Origin: Nocardiopsis sp. NRRL B-16309
GTDB taxonomy: Bacteria; Actinomycetota; Actinomycetes; Streptosporangiales; Streptosporangiaceae
Direction: 5' to 3'
DNA length: 64,000 nucleotides
Assembly (NCBI RefSeq): GCF_001279585.1
Contig: NZ_LGEC01000002.1
Coordinates: forward strand, 261,584 to 325,583
Shown: piece by piece, positions 16,862-25,643 of the stretch
Numbering within the stretch: position 1 is the first letter of the stretch
How the letters are laid out: each line of letters begins with the position of its first letter
Position numbers and translations under genes: made by a program
Notes under the pieces: generated by a model
Seen by the model: the letters and a program-made list of their open reading frames with translations, nothing else
Told to the model about the DNA's origin: nothing
The model's database searches: none

Positions 16862-18877
16862 ATGCTTGCCGCCCCAGCCAGGACCGAACGCCGGTTCCGT
16901 CCCGAAGTCCAGGGACTGCGCGCCGTCGCCGTCCTCATCGTGCTCGTCTACCACCTGAATCCGGCGCTCCTGCCGGGCGGCTACGTCGGCGTCGACGTGT
17001 TCTTCGTGATCTCGGGCTTCCTCATCACTTCGCTGCTCCACCGCGAGGTCACCGCCCACGGCCGCGTCTCGATCAGCGGCTTCTACGTGCGCCGGGTCCG
17101 TCGCCTGCTGCCCGCCTCCACCGTGGTGCTGGTGGTCACCGGCGCCGCGGCGTTCGCCGTCCTGCCCGGGTCGCGCCTGACCGACACCGCCTGGCAACTG
17201 GTGTCCTCGGCCCTCTACGTCGAGAACCTGTACCTGGCGCGGCAGGCGGTTGACTACCTGGCCGCCGAGGTGCCGCCCAGCCCGGTCCAGCACTTCTGGT
17301 CGCTGTCGGTCGAGGAGCAGTTCTACCTGGTGTGGCCGCTCCTCTTCGTCGTGTGGGCGTTCACCTGGCGGTGGCGGCGGAGCACAGGGGCGCTGACGGC
17401 CATCCTGGGGACGGTGTTCACGGCGTCGCTGGTCTGCTCGGTCCTGCTGACCGGCGGCGGTGACGCCGGCGCCTACTTCCTGCCGACCACGCGGGCCTGG
17501 GAGCTGGCGGCCGGCGGCCTGCTCGCGGTCGCCATGGCCGATCGCGAGCTACCCGAGCGGCTTCGCCGGCCGCTGGGTTACGCGGGTCCGGTCGCGATCC
17601 TGGCCGCCGCGGTGCTCTACGACGACGGCACGGCCTTCCCCGGGTGGGCGGCCCTGTTGCCCGTCCTGGGCGCCGTCGCCGTGATCGCCGCGGGCGAGGT
17701 TCCGGCCTCAGCGCCGCTGCGCTCGGCCCCGGCCCGCTGGGTGGGCGACGTCTCCTACTCGCTGTACCTGTGGCACTGGCCGGTCATCATCCTGTTGTTG
17801 GCCGTGACGGGGCAGGAGCAGTTGAGCGCCGTGTGGATCGTGGCGGCGGCCGCGGCGTCCCTGCTCCTGGCGTGGGCGACGAAGGTCTGGGTGGAGGACC
17901 CGGTCCGCGACCGCAGGCTGGTGCCCAACGCCCGCCACGCGGCCTTCGTGGTCGCGGCGAGCGTGCTGGCGGCCTCGGCGGTGGGCGGGGCCTCCCTGCT
18001 GCGCGTGGAGCGGGAGGCGACGGTGGCCTTCGACCCGGCCGTGCACACGGGGCCCGCGGCCCTGGACCTCGCGTCGGCGCCCGAACCCGCCGCCCTGTAC
18101 CCGCCCCCGGTCACGGCCGAGGACGACATCCCGGTCCTGTACGGCGACGGGTGCCACGCCTCGCACGAGGACAGCGATCCCGCCGACCCCTGCGTGTACG
18201 GCCCCGAGGACGCCGAAAGGACCGTCGCCCTGCTGGGCGACTCGCACAGCGCGCAGTGGTTCCCCGCGCTCGAACGGCTGGCGGAGGAACGGGACTGGCG
18301 CCTGGCGGTGTTCACGAAGTCCTCGTGCGCGTTCACGGACACACTGATCCGGCGTCCCGACGGCGGCGCGTACACCGAGTGCCGACAGTGGAACCGCGCG
18401 GTCGTGGACGAACTGGGCGAGTTGCGCCCCGACCTCGTCGTGACGAGTTCGTCGGTCATGAACGGCCCCGTGGAGAGCGTGTCGGCGGCGGAGGACCGCC
18501 GGGTGATCGCCGACGGCATGAGCCTGCTGTGGGCGGACGTGCTGGAGGTGAGCGACGGCCTGGTGGTGGTGCGCGACACCCCGCGCACCCGCGCCGACGT
18601 GACGGAGTGCCTGGAGATGCACGGCGAGGACCCGTCCGCGTGCGAGCTGCCCGAGGGCGAGGCCTTCCCCCGCGACGACCCCCAGGAGCAGGCCGCGGCG
18701 GACACCGGCGACGGTGTGACGCTGGTGGACCTGAGCGACCGGTTCTGCACCGACGGCACCTGCCCCGCGGCGATCGGCAACGTGGTCGTGTACCGCGACT
18801 CCCACCACATCACCAGCACCTACGTGGAGATGCTCACCGACGACCTCGCCGAGCACGTGGACGCCGCCCTGGCCTAG
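16862..18877 (+). CDS. OafA/YrhL-type membrane acyltransferase with C-terminal SGNH domain
   Basis: A 671-residue protein. The N-terminal acyltransferase-3 domain starts with 'FRPEVQGLRAVAVLIVLVYHL', GYVGVDVFFVISGFLI and FYVRRVRRLLPA, and has about ten transmembrane helices to residue 390. The extracytoplasmic C-terminal SGNH hydrolase-like domain has ALLGDSHSAQWFPAL (block I Ser near residue 460) and RDSHHITSTY (Asp-His, near 645). Such proteins O-acetylate cell-surface polysaccharides or peptidoglycan: the membrane part moves the acyl group across and the SGNH part transfers it. ATG 16862 has GGAG 9 nt upstream; GTG 16805 would add 19 Arg-rich residues. A perfect hairpin follows the gene. 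Confidence 0.92.
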   Translation: MLAAPARTERRFRPEVQGLRAVAVLIVLVYHLNPALLPGGYVGVDVFFVISGFLITSLLHREVTAHGRVSISGFYVRRVRRLLPASTVVLVVTGAAAFAVLPGSRLTDTAWQLVSSALYVENLYLARQAVDYLAAEVPPSPVQHFWSLSVEEQFYLVWPLLFVVWAFTWRWRRSTGALTAILGTVFTASLVCSVLLTGGGDAGAYFLPTTRAWELAAGGLLAVAMADRELPERLRRPLGYAGPVAILAAAVLYDDGTAFPGWAALLPVLGAVAVIAAGEVPASAPLRSAPARWVGDVSYSLYLWHWPVIILLLAVTGQEQLSAVWIVAAAAASLLLAWATKVWVEDPVRDRRLVPNARHAAFVVAASVLAASAVGGASLLRVEREATVAFDPAVHTGPAALDLASAPEPAALYPPPVTAEDDIPVLYGDGCHASHEDSDPADPCVYGPEDAERTVALLGDSHSAQWFPALERLAEERDWRLAVFTKSSCAFTDTLIRRPDGGAYTECRQWNRAVVDELGELRPDLVVTSSSVMNGPVESVSAAEDRRVIADGMSLLWADVLEVSDGLVVVRDTPRTRADVTECLEMHGEDPSACELPEGEAFPRDDPQEQAAADTGDGVTLVDLSDRFCTDGTCPAAIGNVVVYRDSHHITSTYVEMLTDDLAEHVDAALA

Positions 18878-18940
18878 GTCGGCAGGGGGGCCGGTCGGGA
18901 CCCGCCGCGCGACAACGGCGAAGCCCGCGCGGTACCGCAG

Positions 18941-18968
18941 CGGCCGCCCCGCACGTACGGGGCGGCCG
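18941..18968. terminator. hairpin after the acyltransferase gene
   Basis: A perfect 11-bp stem (18941-18951 with 18958-18968) with loop CACGTA lies 63 nt after the stop. It has no T tract. Confidence 0.6.
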
Positions 18969-19129
18969 TGCTCGGCGCCCATGCGGGGCCCGTGCGCGCG
19001 GCCGTGCACTGTGTCCGGTCGTGGTCGGTCGCGGCGGACACGCCCACCCCGGCGGTACGGGCCGTCCGGAACCTGGGAGGGTTCTGGTGCGTCAACCCCA
19101 CGACGCGACACCCAGGCAGACGGAGAACC

Positions 19130-20917
19130 ATGACCAAGGCACACGAGGGCACCGCCGATCCGCGGTTGGAGGCCGAGGGCGAGCTGAGCATGGCCCGGCT
19201 CGCGCTGGACGGCGGCGATCTGCGCCACGCCGCCGACCACGTGGCCACGGCCATCACCTTCGCCCCCGCCCTGCCCGAGATCCACGAGCTGCTGGCGTAC
19301 CTGGCCCGCCATCCCCAGGGCGGCGCCGACCTGTTCCCCATGGACGAGCGGGTGTACCTGGGCACCGTCGTCTGCCGCGGCAACGTGCTGGCCTCGCTCG
19401 GCGACCGGTCCGAGGCGGTCCGGCTCCTGGTCTCGGCGCAGTGCCACAGCCCCGAGCACGCCTGGGCCGACGTGCCCTGGATGCACGACCCGGGCCTGGG
19501 CGCCGCGCTCTCCCCCGAGGCGGTGTGCGACGCGGTCGGCCGGCTCATCGGTGTGGTGGGCGATCCCGTGCCGGAGGCGGAGCGCGCGCCGTTCGCGCCG
19601 TTCCTGTCGCTGGTGCGCTCGGCCACCGCCGCGCACCCCGGCCACGCCCCGCTGATGTGGCGCGCGTCGATCCTCGTGCGCCGCCTCGGCGACACTGAGA
19701 CGGCCGTCGATCTGGCGCTGCGGTCGACGCGCATCGAGCCGTCCGCGTTCGCCGCCGTCGCGCTGGGCACGGCCTACCGTGCCCAGGGCCGCTGGGAACA
19801 GGCCGAACAGGCGTGGCGGCAGGCGTTGGACTTCGAACCCGACAACCTCGCCGTCCACACCGACATGGCCGAGATGCTGGCCGAGGCCGGGCGCCCGGAC
19901 GACGCGATCGCCTGGGTCGAGGCCGCCCTGCGCAAGGATCCCGACCACCCCAGCGCCTTCCCGACCGCGTGCATGCTGCGGTTCGGGCGGGACGGCGACC
20001 TCGCCCACCTGGTCGCTCTCTCCGACCACCTGCGCGCCCGTCCGGACAACGCGCACGCCGCCGGCGTCCTGGCCCGACTGGCCCACGACCTCCCGTGGGT
20101 CGGCAGGTACGTGGGACCGACCGAGGCCGTCGTCAACATGCTCCACCAGGGCCTGGAGTCCGCCGACGTCACCGGCACCCCCGCGCTCACCGTGGCCCTG
20201 TCCTCCCCCGAGCCGCCCAGCGCCCTGCTGGCCTTCGTCCGGGCCCTGCCCGGCTCCGACATCACCGTGGGGGACGTCCACCCGCCCGACCCGCGCTACA
20301 CCGTCCCCGAGGTCTTCGGCGGCGACCGGCTGGAGCCCGTCCGCCGGCGCGTGTGGGTCTTCGACGGAACGGACCCCCGCCCCAACGTCGCCCCGCCGTC
20401 CGCCGCGGGCGCCGAGACCATGCGCGACCTGGCCCTGCGCACATGGCAGCACCCCGTTCACGCCTACGACGAGGGTGTCCGGCTCGCGGGCCTGGACCTG
20501 GCCGACCTGCTGGGGGTGCTCGTCCACCCGCCCGAGCCGCCGATGGACGAGCCCGGAGTCTGGCCGGACTGGATCCGCCTGGTGCAGATCTGGGCCTGCC
20601 TCGGGCTGACCCACTACGAGGCCGACCGCCCCTGGCCGGGTTCGATCCGGCGGCGCGCGCTGGTCGACCTGGCCTTCGGACCGGAGGACTGGGTCACCGA
20701 GGCGGCCCTGTTCGCCCTGATCGCGCTCGCGTGGACGCACCCCGACGACCGCGCCGACATCGCCGGCCTGGTCACCGACCGCTTTCACGCCGCGGTGGAG
20801 GCGGCCGGATCCCGTCCGGTCACGATCCTCGACTCGATCGCCCACCTGGTCCTGGCCACCCCTGGGGTGGCGGAGCAGGTGCGCTCCTTCGCGCGCGAGG
20901 TCCTCGCCGAGGAGTGA
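19130..20917 (+). CDS. TPR-repeat protein of unknown function
   Basis: A 595-residue cytoplasmic protein without a signal peptide. TPR-like units are seen at about residues 10-60 (LALDGGDLRHAADHVATAITFAP) and 185-270 ('LGTAYRAQGRWEQAEQAWRQAL', 'MAEMLAEAGRPDDAIAWVEAAL'). The C-terminal half, including 'VWVFDGTDPRPNVAPP' and a helical domain with many Trp residues, is not recognised. ATG 19130 was chosen for the GGAGA just upstream; the frame is open to 18968 but the extension has no start with a ribosome site. It appears monocistronic, followed by a GC-rich hairpin and a convergent gene. Confidence 0.8.
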   Translation: MTKAHEGTADPRLEAEGELSMARLALDGGDLRHAADHVATAITFAPALPEIHELLAYLARHPQGGADLFPMDERVYLGTVVCRGNVLASLGDRSEAVRLLVSAQCHSPEHAWADVPWMHDPGLGAALSPEAVCDAVGRLIGVVGDPVPEAERAPFAPFLSLVRSATAAHPGHAPLMWRASILVRRLGDTETAVDLALRSTRIEPSAFAAVALGTAYRAQGRWEQAEQAWRQALDFEPDNLAVHTDMAEMLAEAGRPDDAIAWVEAALRKDPDHPSAFPTACMLRFGRDGDLAHLVALSDHLRARPDNAHAAGVLARLAHDLPWVGRYVGPTEAVVNMLHQGLESADVTGTPALTVALSSPEPPSALLAFVRALPGSDITVGDVHPPDPRYTVPEVFGGDRLEPVRRRVWVFDGTDPRPNVAPPSAAGAETMRDLALRTWQHPVHAYDEGVRLAGLDLADLLGVLVHPPEPPMDEPGVWPDWIRLVQIWACLGLTHYEADRPWPGSIRRRALVDLAFGPEDWVTEAALFALIALAWTHPDDRADIAGLVTDRFHAAVEAAGSRPVTILDSIAHLVLATPGVAEQVRSFAREVLAEE

Positions 20918-20993
20918 CCGTCCAGGAGGGGCGGGCGTCGGGCGTCGGGGCCGACCGCCCCCGGGCTCATGGCGAGGGCCCCGGAACACGTGC

Positions 20994-21020
20994 GGGCCCC
21001 GCGCGGATCGCGCGGGGCCC
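20994..21020. terminator. hairpin between convergent TPR and DUF1232 genes
   Basis: An 11-bp perfect stem GGGCCCCGCGC/GCGCGGGGCCC (20994-21004, 21010-21020) has loop GGATC. Lying between two converging genes, it probably serves both. Confidence 0.65.
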
Positions 21021-21032
21021 CGGGTGGTCGGA

Positions 21033-21491
21033 TCAGTGCCGCCGGCCCTCGGCGCCCGGGCGCTCGGCGCGGGCGTCGGCGGCCCCCGGTTCCTGGGCAC
21101 GCCGGTCCGTCCCGCCGTCCTGCCCCGTGCCGGGCGGGTTGGCCCGCTGGAAGGCCTGCTGGGCCTGGGCGTCGCGCTCCCAGTGCAGGAACCGCTCGCT
21201 CTCGCCGAGCACCATCGTGGTCAGCCACACCGCGACGCCGACGTCGTCGGCCAGTCCCAGGAGCGGCACGAACAGCTCCGGGACGAAGTCGACCGGCGAG
21301 ACGATGTAGACCGCCAGAGCGAGCATCCCCAGCAGCTTGCCCCCGCTGAGCTGCTGGTAGCGCCCGCGCAACCGGGCGCCGAGCATGCGCGGAACGGCAC
21401 CCGCCCGCTGCCACACCGAGATGTGGCTGTCGGTGTTCTGTATGACCTGCCAGGCGGCCGCACCCGCCGCGGAACGGTTTTCCTTGCGCAT
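21033..21491 (-). CDS. YkvA/DUF1232 small membrane protein
   Basis: A 152-residue protein with the DUF1232 core 'LLGMLALAVYIVSPVDFVPELFVPLLGLADDVGVAVWL' (written here in parts: YIVSPVDFVPE and LGLADDVGVA) at about residues 52-92, which forms one or two membrane-embedded helices. The N-terminal 50 residues are helical, and the last 40 are Arg/Gly/Ala-rich and probably disordered. Function of the family is unknown; members occur widely in bacteria. Start ATG 21491 is the first in frame. Confidence 0.85.
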   Translation of the reverse strand: MRKENRSAAGAAAWQVIQNTDSHISVWQRAGAVPRMLGARLRGRYQQLSGGKLLGMLALAVYIVSPVDFVPELFVPLLGLADDVGVAVWLTTMVLGESERFLHWERDAQAQQAFQRANPPGTGQDGGTDRRAQEPGAADARAERPGAEGRRH

Positions 21492-21682
21492 CGTCGCTCT
21501 CCTCAGGGGGGTGACTTCTCAAGATATGACGCGAAGTCACTCTGATTCGTTCCCCCACGCCCTCCGATCAACCCCGTCGGAGGGCGTGACCCCCGCCGCG
21601 GGGCGTCCAGGTCCGGCGGGAACGGCCGGCACGGCAGGCGGTGGCGAACGGCGCGGGCGCGGGCGCCGTCACGCTCGTGTGC

Positions 21683-23194
21683 TCACACCCCCGCCTTCTC
21701 CGCCAGCCGGTCCGCGGCCTCGGCGTCGGCCGCCATCCGGGCGCCGGCCGACCGGCGGCCCCGCATCAGGAGCGGGTAGAGGGCGATCAGCACGCCGGTG
21801 AGGGCGACGGCCGTGACGAAGACCAGCGCGGGCCGGAACTGGACGAGCATCTCCTGGGCCCCGCCCGCGACGCCCTGGCCGGTGGCGTGGTCCACGGCGA
21901 TGATCGCGGTGGTGACGGCGAGGACCAGCGCGCCGCCCACCTGGGCGGAGGTCTGGACCAGACCGGCCGCCAGGCCCTGTTCCGCGTCGTCGACGCCGGC
22001 GGTGGCCTGCACGTTGATCGCCGGGAAGGCGAGGGCGAAACCGGCTCCCAGCAGCAGGGCGGTGGGCAGCATCATGCCGAGGTAGGCGAACTCCGGCTCC
22101 ACCCGCAGGAAGAGCAGGTAGCCCGTGGACAGGGCGATCAGCCCGGCGGCGATCAGCTTGGGGGTGCCGAAGCGGCCGATGAGCCGATCGGCGAAGGGCG
22201 CGCTGAGCACCACGAGGATGCCGGCGGGCAGCAGGGACAGGGCCATCTGGAGGGGTGTCTGCCCCAGCGCCTGCTGGAGGAACAGGGTGAGCAGGAACTG
22301 GAAGCTGATGAAGCTGCCCATCAGCGCGATGGCGCCGACGTTCGCCCGCACCAGGGTTCCGCTCCGCAGGATGCCCAGCCGGACCAGTGGGTGGCGGACA
22401 CGGTTCTCCACCCACACGAACAGTGCCATGAGGGCGACGACTCCGGCGAAGGAGGCGATCGTCACGGGGTGCGCCCACCCGGTCTCGGGCGCGGTGACGA
22501 CGGTGTAGACGAGCAGGAGCATCGTGGCCGTCAGCGTGGCCGCGCCGACGAGGTCGTAGCCGCCCCGCGCGTCGGGCCGGTCCCTGGGGATGAGGGCGAG
22601 CCCCGCGAGGAGGGCGATGAGGGCGAAGGGCGCGCCGAAGAAGAACGTCCAGCGCCAGCCGAGGGCCATCAGGAGGCCGCCGAAGAGCAGGCCCGAGGAG
22701 AAGCCGCTGGCGCCGAACACGGTGTAGACCGACATCGCCCGGTTGCGCTGGCGGCCCTCGGCGAACGTGGTCGTGAGGATGGACAGGCCGGTCGGCGCGG
22801 TGAAGGCGGCGGCCACGCCCTTGACGAAGCGGCTGGCGATGAGCAGCGTCCCGCTGTCGACCAGGCCGCCGACGAGGGAGGCGGCGGCGAAGACGCCGAG
22901 CGCGATGAGGAAGACCCGGCGGCGGCCGAGGAGGTCGGCGGTCCGCCCGCCGAGGAGCAGGAACCCGCCGAAACCGAGCACGTAGCCGCTGATCACCCAC
23001 TGGAGGGCCGCGGTCGACAGGCCGAGTTCGGCACCGATGGAGGGAAGCGCGACGGCGACCATCGACACGTCGAGGCCGTCGAGGAACAGGGCGAGGGAGA
23101 GGACGATGAGCAGGCCCCAGAGGCGGGGGGACCAACGGGAACCGTCGACCTCCGGGCCACGCGAGGTCGCGGGTCGGTTCAGTGCTGAGGACAT
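21683..23194 (-). CDS. MFS drug-efflux transporter, DHA2 (EmrB/QacA) type
   Basis: A 503-residue protein with 14 predicted helices. Motif D1 'LDGLDVSMVAVALPSIG' is in TM1, motif A GGRTADLLGRRRVF follows TM2, and a motif-C-like GASGFSSGLLFGG lies in TM5. These mark proton-coupled multidrug exporters. It is divergently paired with a MarR regulator, and the 86-bp intergenic region is filled with a 15-bp-period repeat array. It is therefore very likely repressed by that regulator and induced by an exported compound. Confidence 0.93.
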   Translation of the reverse strand: MSSALNRPATSRGPEVDGSRWSPRLWGLLIVLSLALFLDGLDVSMVAVALPSIGAELGLSTAALQWVISGYVLGFGGFLLLGGRTADLLGRRRVFLIALGVFAAASLVGGLVDSGTLLIASRFVKGVAAAFTAPTGLSILTTTFAEGRQRNRAMSVYTVFGASGFSSGLLFGGLLMALGWRWTFFFGAPFALIALLAGLALIPRDRPDARGGYDLVGAATLTATMLLLVYTVVTAPETGWAHPVTIASFAGVVALMALFVWVENRVRHPLVRLGILRSGTLVRANVGAIALMGSFISFQFLLTLFLQQALGQTPLQMALSLLPAGILVVLSAPFADRLIGRFGTPKLIAAGLIALSTGYLLFLRVEPEFAYLGMMLPTALLLGAGFALAFPAINVQATAGVDDAEQGLAAGLVQTSAQVGGALVLAVTTAIIAVDHATGQGVAGGAQEMLVQFRPALVFVTAVALTGVLIALYPLLMRGRRSAGARMAADAEAADRLAEKAGV

Positions 23195-23201
23195 GCCGGG
23201 G

Positions 23202-23276
23202 ACATTACATGCACGCGCATCTAATGTCCACGCATAAAATGACTAGGCATATGATGTCATCGCATGTTAAACTCCC
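23202..23276. promoter_or_regulatory. five-unit 15-bp operator array between MFS and marR
   Basis: Units begin at 23202, 23217, 23232, 23247 and 23262, exactly 15 bp apart. The first four match RCATNNNATG (ACATTACATG, GCATCTAATG, GCATAAAATG, GCATATGATG); the last, GCATGTTAAA, is degenerate. Each core CATnnnATG is itself an inverted repeat. The array covers nearly the whole region between the two divergent start codons, and is AT-rich against the surroundings. Confidence 0.75.
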
Positions 23277-23280
23277 GGGC

Positions 23281-23682
23281 ATGTTCCAGATGGCGGACCC
23301 GGACCCTGACCTGGCCGAACAATGGCGACAGCTGATGTCCTGCTACCACGGCACCGCGTGCGCGCTGGAGCGTGAACTGAGCCAGCGGCACGGCCTGGGC
23401 CTCAGCGAGTTCGAGACGCTGGACCTGTTGATGAAGGCCCCCGACCACAGGCGGCTCGTCCACGAGCTGCTCACGTCCACGCACCTGACGCAGAGCGCCC
23501 TGTCCCGCACCGTGGCCCGCCTGGAGAAGCGCGGCCTGGTCACGCGTTCGATGTGCGAGAACGACCGCCGCTCGGTGACGGTGACGCCCACCGAGGAGGG
23601 GCGGCGCGTCCACGCCGAAGCCCTCCCCACCCACAGGGCCGTGCTCTCCGACCGCCTGGGGGCGCGCAGCACCCGGGCGTGA
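23281..23682 (+). CDS. MarR-family transcriptional regulator
   Basis: A 133-residue regulator from ATG 23281 (the frame is open to 23182, but that would read through the operator array). The winged HTH includes LSEFETLDLLMKAP, 'THLTQSALSRTVARLEKRGLV' and the wing ENDRRSVTVTPTEEGRR. The C-terminal dimerisation helix is short compared with the usual 140-160 residues. It is divergent to the MFS exporter, with which it should share the operator array. Confidence 0.9.
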   Translation: MFQMADPDPDLAEQWRQLMSCYHGTACALERELSQRHGLGLSEFETLDLLMKAPDHRRLVHELLTSTHLTQSALSRTVARLEKRGLVTRSMCENDRRSVTVTPTEEGRRVHAEALPTHRAVLSDRLGARSTRA

Positions 23683-24392
23683 CCCCGCGGGCGCCCTCCC
23701 CGCACTCACCGCCGGGGCCGGGCGGGCGCGCTCCCCGCGCGCCGGCTCCCCCGCGGCCGTGACGCGCACCACTCAGAGGACCTTCCCGTGTCGCGTGCGC
23801 CACAGTGAGCGCCACGACCGTGCGCCATGCGGCCCGCCTGTAGTCCCACGTGTCCCACACGGCACAGAAGTCACATCAGGCCACCGGAGCATCGCCCGCG
23901 CAGGTCGCACGGCCGCGCCGTCCCTTCGAGTTGTCCACAGATTTCCTTCGGCCCTGGTGACCCGGGTGGCGGACGGGCATCCTTAGGTGGGAACGACAAC
24001 TGACGAACAAGGGACGGGGAGTGCCTATGCGTGCCGTCACCACACGAACAACCCGAGTACGCACACAACACCCCAACCCCGCCTTGTCCACCCCATGGCC
24101 ACATGCGGCCAACGCGAGCGGACCCTCACCGTGGGTACGCGCACGAAGGCGTCGGCGCCGCACACCGGCTCCGCCAGCACCGCAGCGCCCCGCCGCTCCG
24201 CGCGATCCCGCGCGCCGGGCGTCCCGACCCCCGCCATCCGCACGAACACCCGCCAGGTCATGACAAACGCGAGCCCTCCCGCGCTCGGGCACACATTCGT
24301 TACGATGCGTCCGAGTGTCACATCACCCCGCGAGGTGCCGCTCCGGTCCACGGAACCCCTCCCCAGCGCGCAGAACCGATGGAGCTTGCCCA
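23683..24392. other. 710-bp gap upstream of the tad operon
   Basis: No gene is well supported. An exact actinobacterial DnaA-box nonamer TTGTCCACA lies at 23931-23939. Position 24027 has an ATG with GGAG upstream that opens a 78-codon Arg/Pro/Thr-rich frame, rejected for poor codon bias. The region probably carries the promoter of the pilus operon; no clear -10/-35 is seen. Confidence 0.4.
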
Positions 24393-25577
24393 GTGTCCAC
24401 AGCCCTACCGCGGTCGGCGTCGACCGTCGCCCTGTTGGCGGACATCCCCAGCACGGGCCACGTGGGCGAGGTCCGGGCGCGGCGGTTCACGATGCACGGC
24501 GACGGCATCGGCGAACGCAGCGCCGCGTTCGTCACCTTCGCCCAACAGGAGATCGACACGGGCCGCAAGGTGGTCGCGCTGTATCCGGCCTGGCGGGCGA
24601 CCGACGCCGAGCGGGCGATCAACTTCGCCCGCGGTTCCCTGCGCACGGACCACATAGCCGGGATCGCCCTCGACCTCTCCCCGCTCGCCCTGTCCCTGGT
24701 CGCCGACCAGCTCGCCTATCTCGCCCCCTACCTCCAGCCCGGCATGGTCGCCGCCCTGTGCGGTGAGCTGCCCAAGCACCTGCTCGCCGGGGCCTGGCTG
24801 CGGACGGTCGCGGGGCTGTCCACCATTCCGACGACGCTGAAGCACCACGTGGGCTCACTGGCGCCCACGGTGTCCTTCCTCGCCTACTGCGCGCCGACCC
24901 AGCAGGTCCAGCGCATGCGGCCCGCCGACGTCGCCGCGACCCTGCCCTTCCGCCCGGTGCAGCCGGTCCAGCTGCTGTGCTCCACACCGGACCCGGCCCA
25001 CACCGACGTCTTCGACGACCACCTGCCGCAGGCCGTCCAGCCCGTGGCGACCCGCACCCTGCCCGTCCAACCCCTGGGGCCCGTGTACTGGGGCACGCCC
25101 AAGTACGTCGAGTTCGTCGCCCTCAGCGCGCACCCCCAGGCCCTGGCCTACGCCGCCAGCTCCATCCGCGCCTCCGCCTGCTCCTGGTGCGGTGAGCCCA
25201 TGTCCGCCAAGCCCTGCCCGTTCTGTGCGGCCAACTCCACCCGGACGGCCTCACGCCCGCCCACCCGACGTCCCGGACCCGGCACCCCTCAGGGCCCCCC
25301 GCGCAACGGGAGAGCCGTCGAAGGACCCCTGGGCGGCGGACACACCGCCGCCGCGCCAGCGTCCCCGAACGGACACCGGCCCGCACCGATGCCGGCACCG
25401 ATCGCCGAACCGGTCGCCGACCCCCCGCGCGGGCCCCGGCCCGGAACCGGCCCCTCCCACGGGACCGCCGACGCCTCGCCGGCCCCGCCGCCCGCGACCC
25501 TCGCCCGACCGCTGGAGGGTCCCCCGCTCACCGGCCGCGCGCTCCGGCCCGAGATCCCCCGGACCTACTCCCGCTAG
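24393..25577 (+). CDS. conserved hypothetical with zinc ribbon, first gene of the tad operon
   Basis: A 394-residue protein from GTG 24393 (GGAG 8 nt upstream; the frame is open to 24315). Residues 1-260 look globular, with 'VALYPAWRATDAERAINFARG' and 'LVADQLAYLAPYLQPGMVAALCGELPK' (helical, no TM). Near residues 269-283 a C-x2-C...C-x2-C cluster (CSWCGEPMSAKPCPFC) should bind zinc. The last 110 residues are Pro/Ala/Gly-rich. It lies 66 bp before the CpaB-like gene and is probably co-transcribed with it. The family is not recognised; a role tied to pilus biogenesis rests on position only. Confidence 0.75.
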   Translation: MSTALPRSASTVALLADIPSTGHVGEVRARRFTMHGDGIGERSAAFVTFAQQEIDTGRKVVALYPAWRATDAERAINFARGSLRTDHIAGIALDLSPLALSLVADQLAYLAPYLQPGMVAALCGELPKHLLAGAWLRTVAGLSTIPTTLKHHVGSLAPTVSFLAYCAPTQQVQRMRPADVAATLPFRPVQPVQLLCSTPDPAHTDVFDDHLPQAVQPVATRTLPVQPLGPVYWGTPKYVEFVALSAHPQALAYAASSIRASACSWCGEPMSAKPCPFCAANSTRTASRPPTRRPGPGTPQGPPRNGRAVEGPLGGGHTAAAPASPNGHRPAPMPAPIAEPVADPPRGPRPGTGPSHGTADASPAPPPATLARPLEGPPLTGRALRPEIPRTYSR

Positions 25578-25643
25578 GGCCGCGCGCGGCGCCGCCTCCC
25601 GGACGCGCACGGCCCACGACGACACTGGAAACGGATACCCCAC

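Noticed and set aside
17708..21100. 1130-residue minus-strand open frame across two genes
   Set aside because: It spans the acyltransferase, an intergenic hairpin and the TPR gene in antisense; no real gene would cross all of these.
23202..23276. CRISPR array
   Set aside because: Units of 15 bp without spacers, located between divergent start codons; this is an operator array.
24027..24263. 78-codon frame with GGAG before ATG
   Set aside because: Arg/Pro/Thr-rich with many A-ending codons and no hydrophobic pattern; a ribosome-site match alone is not enough.
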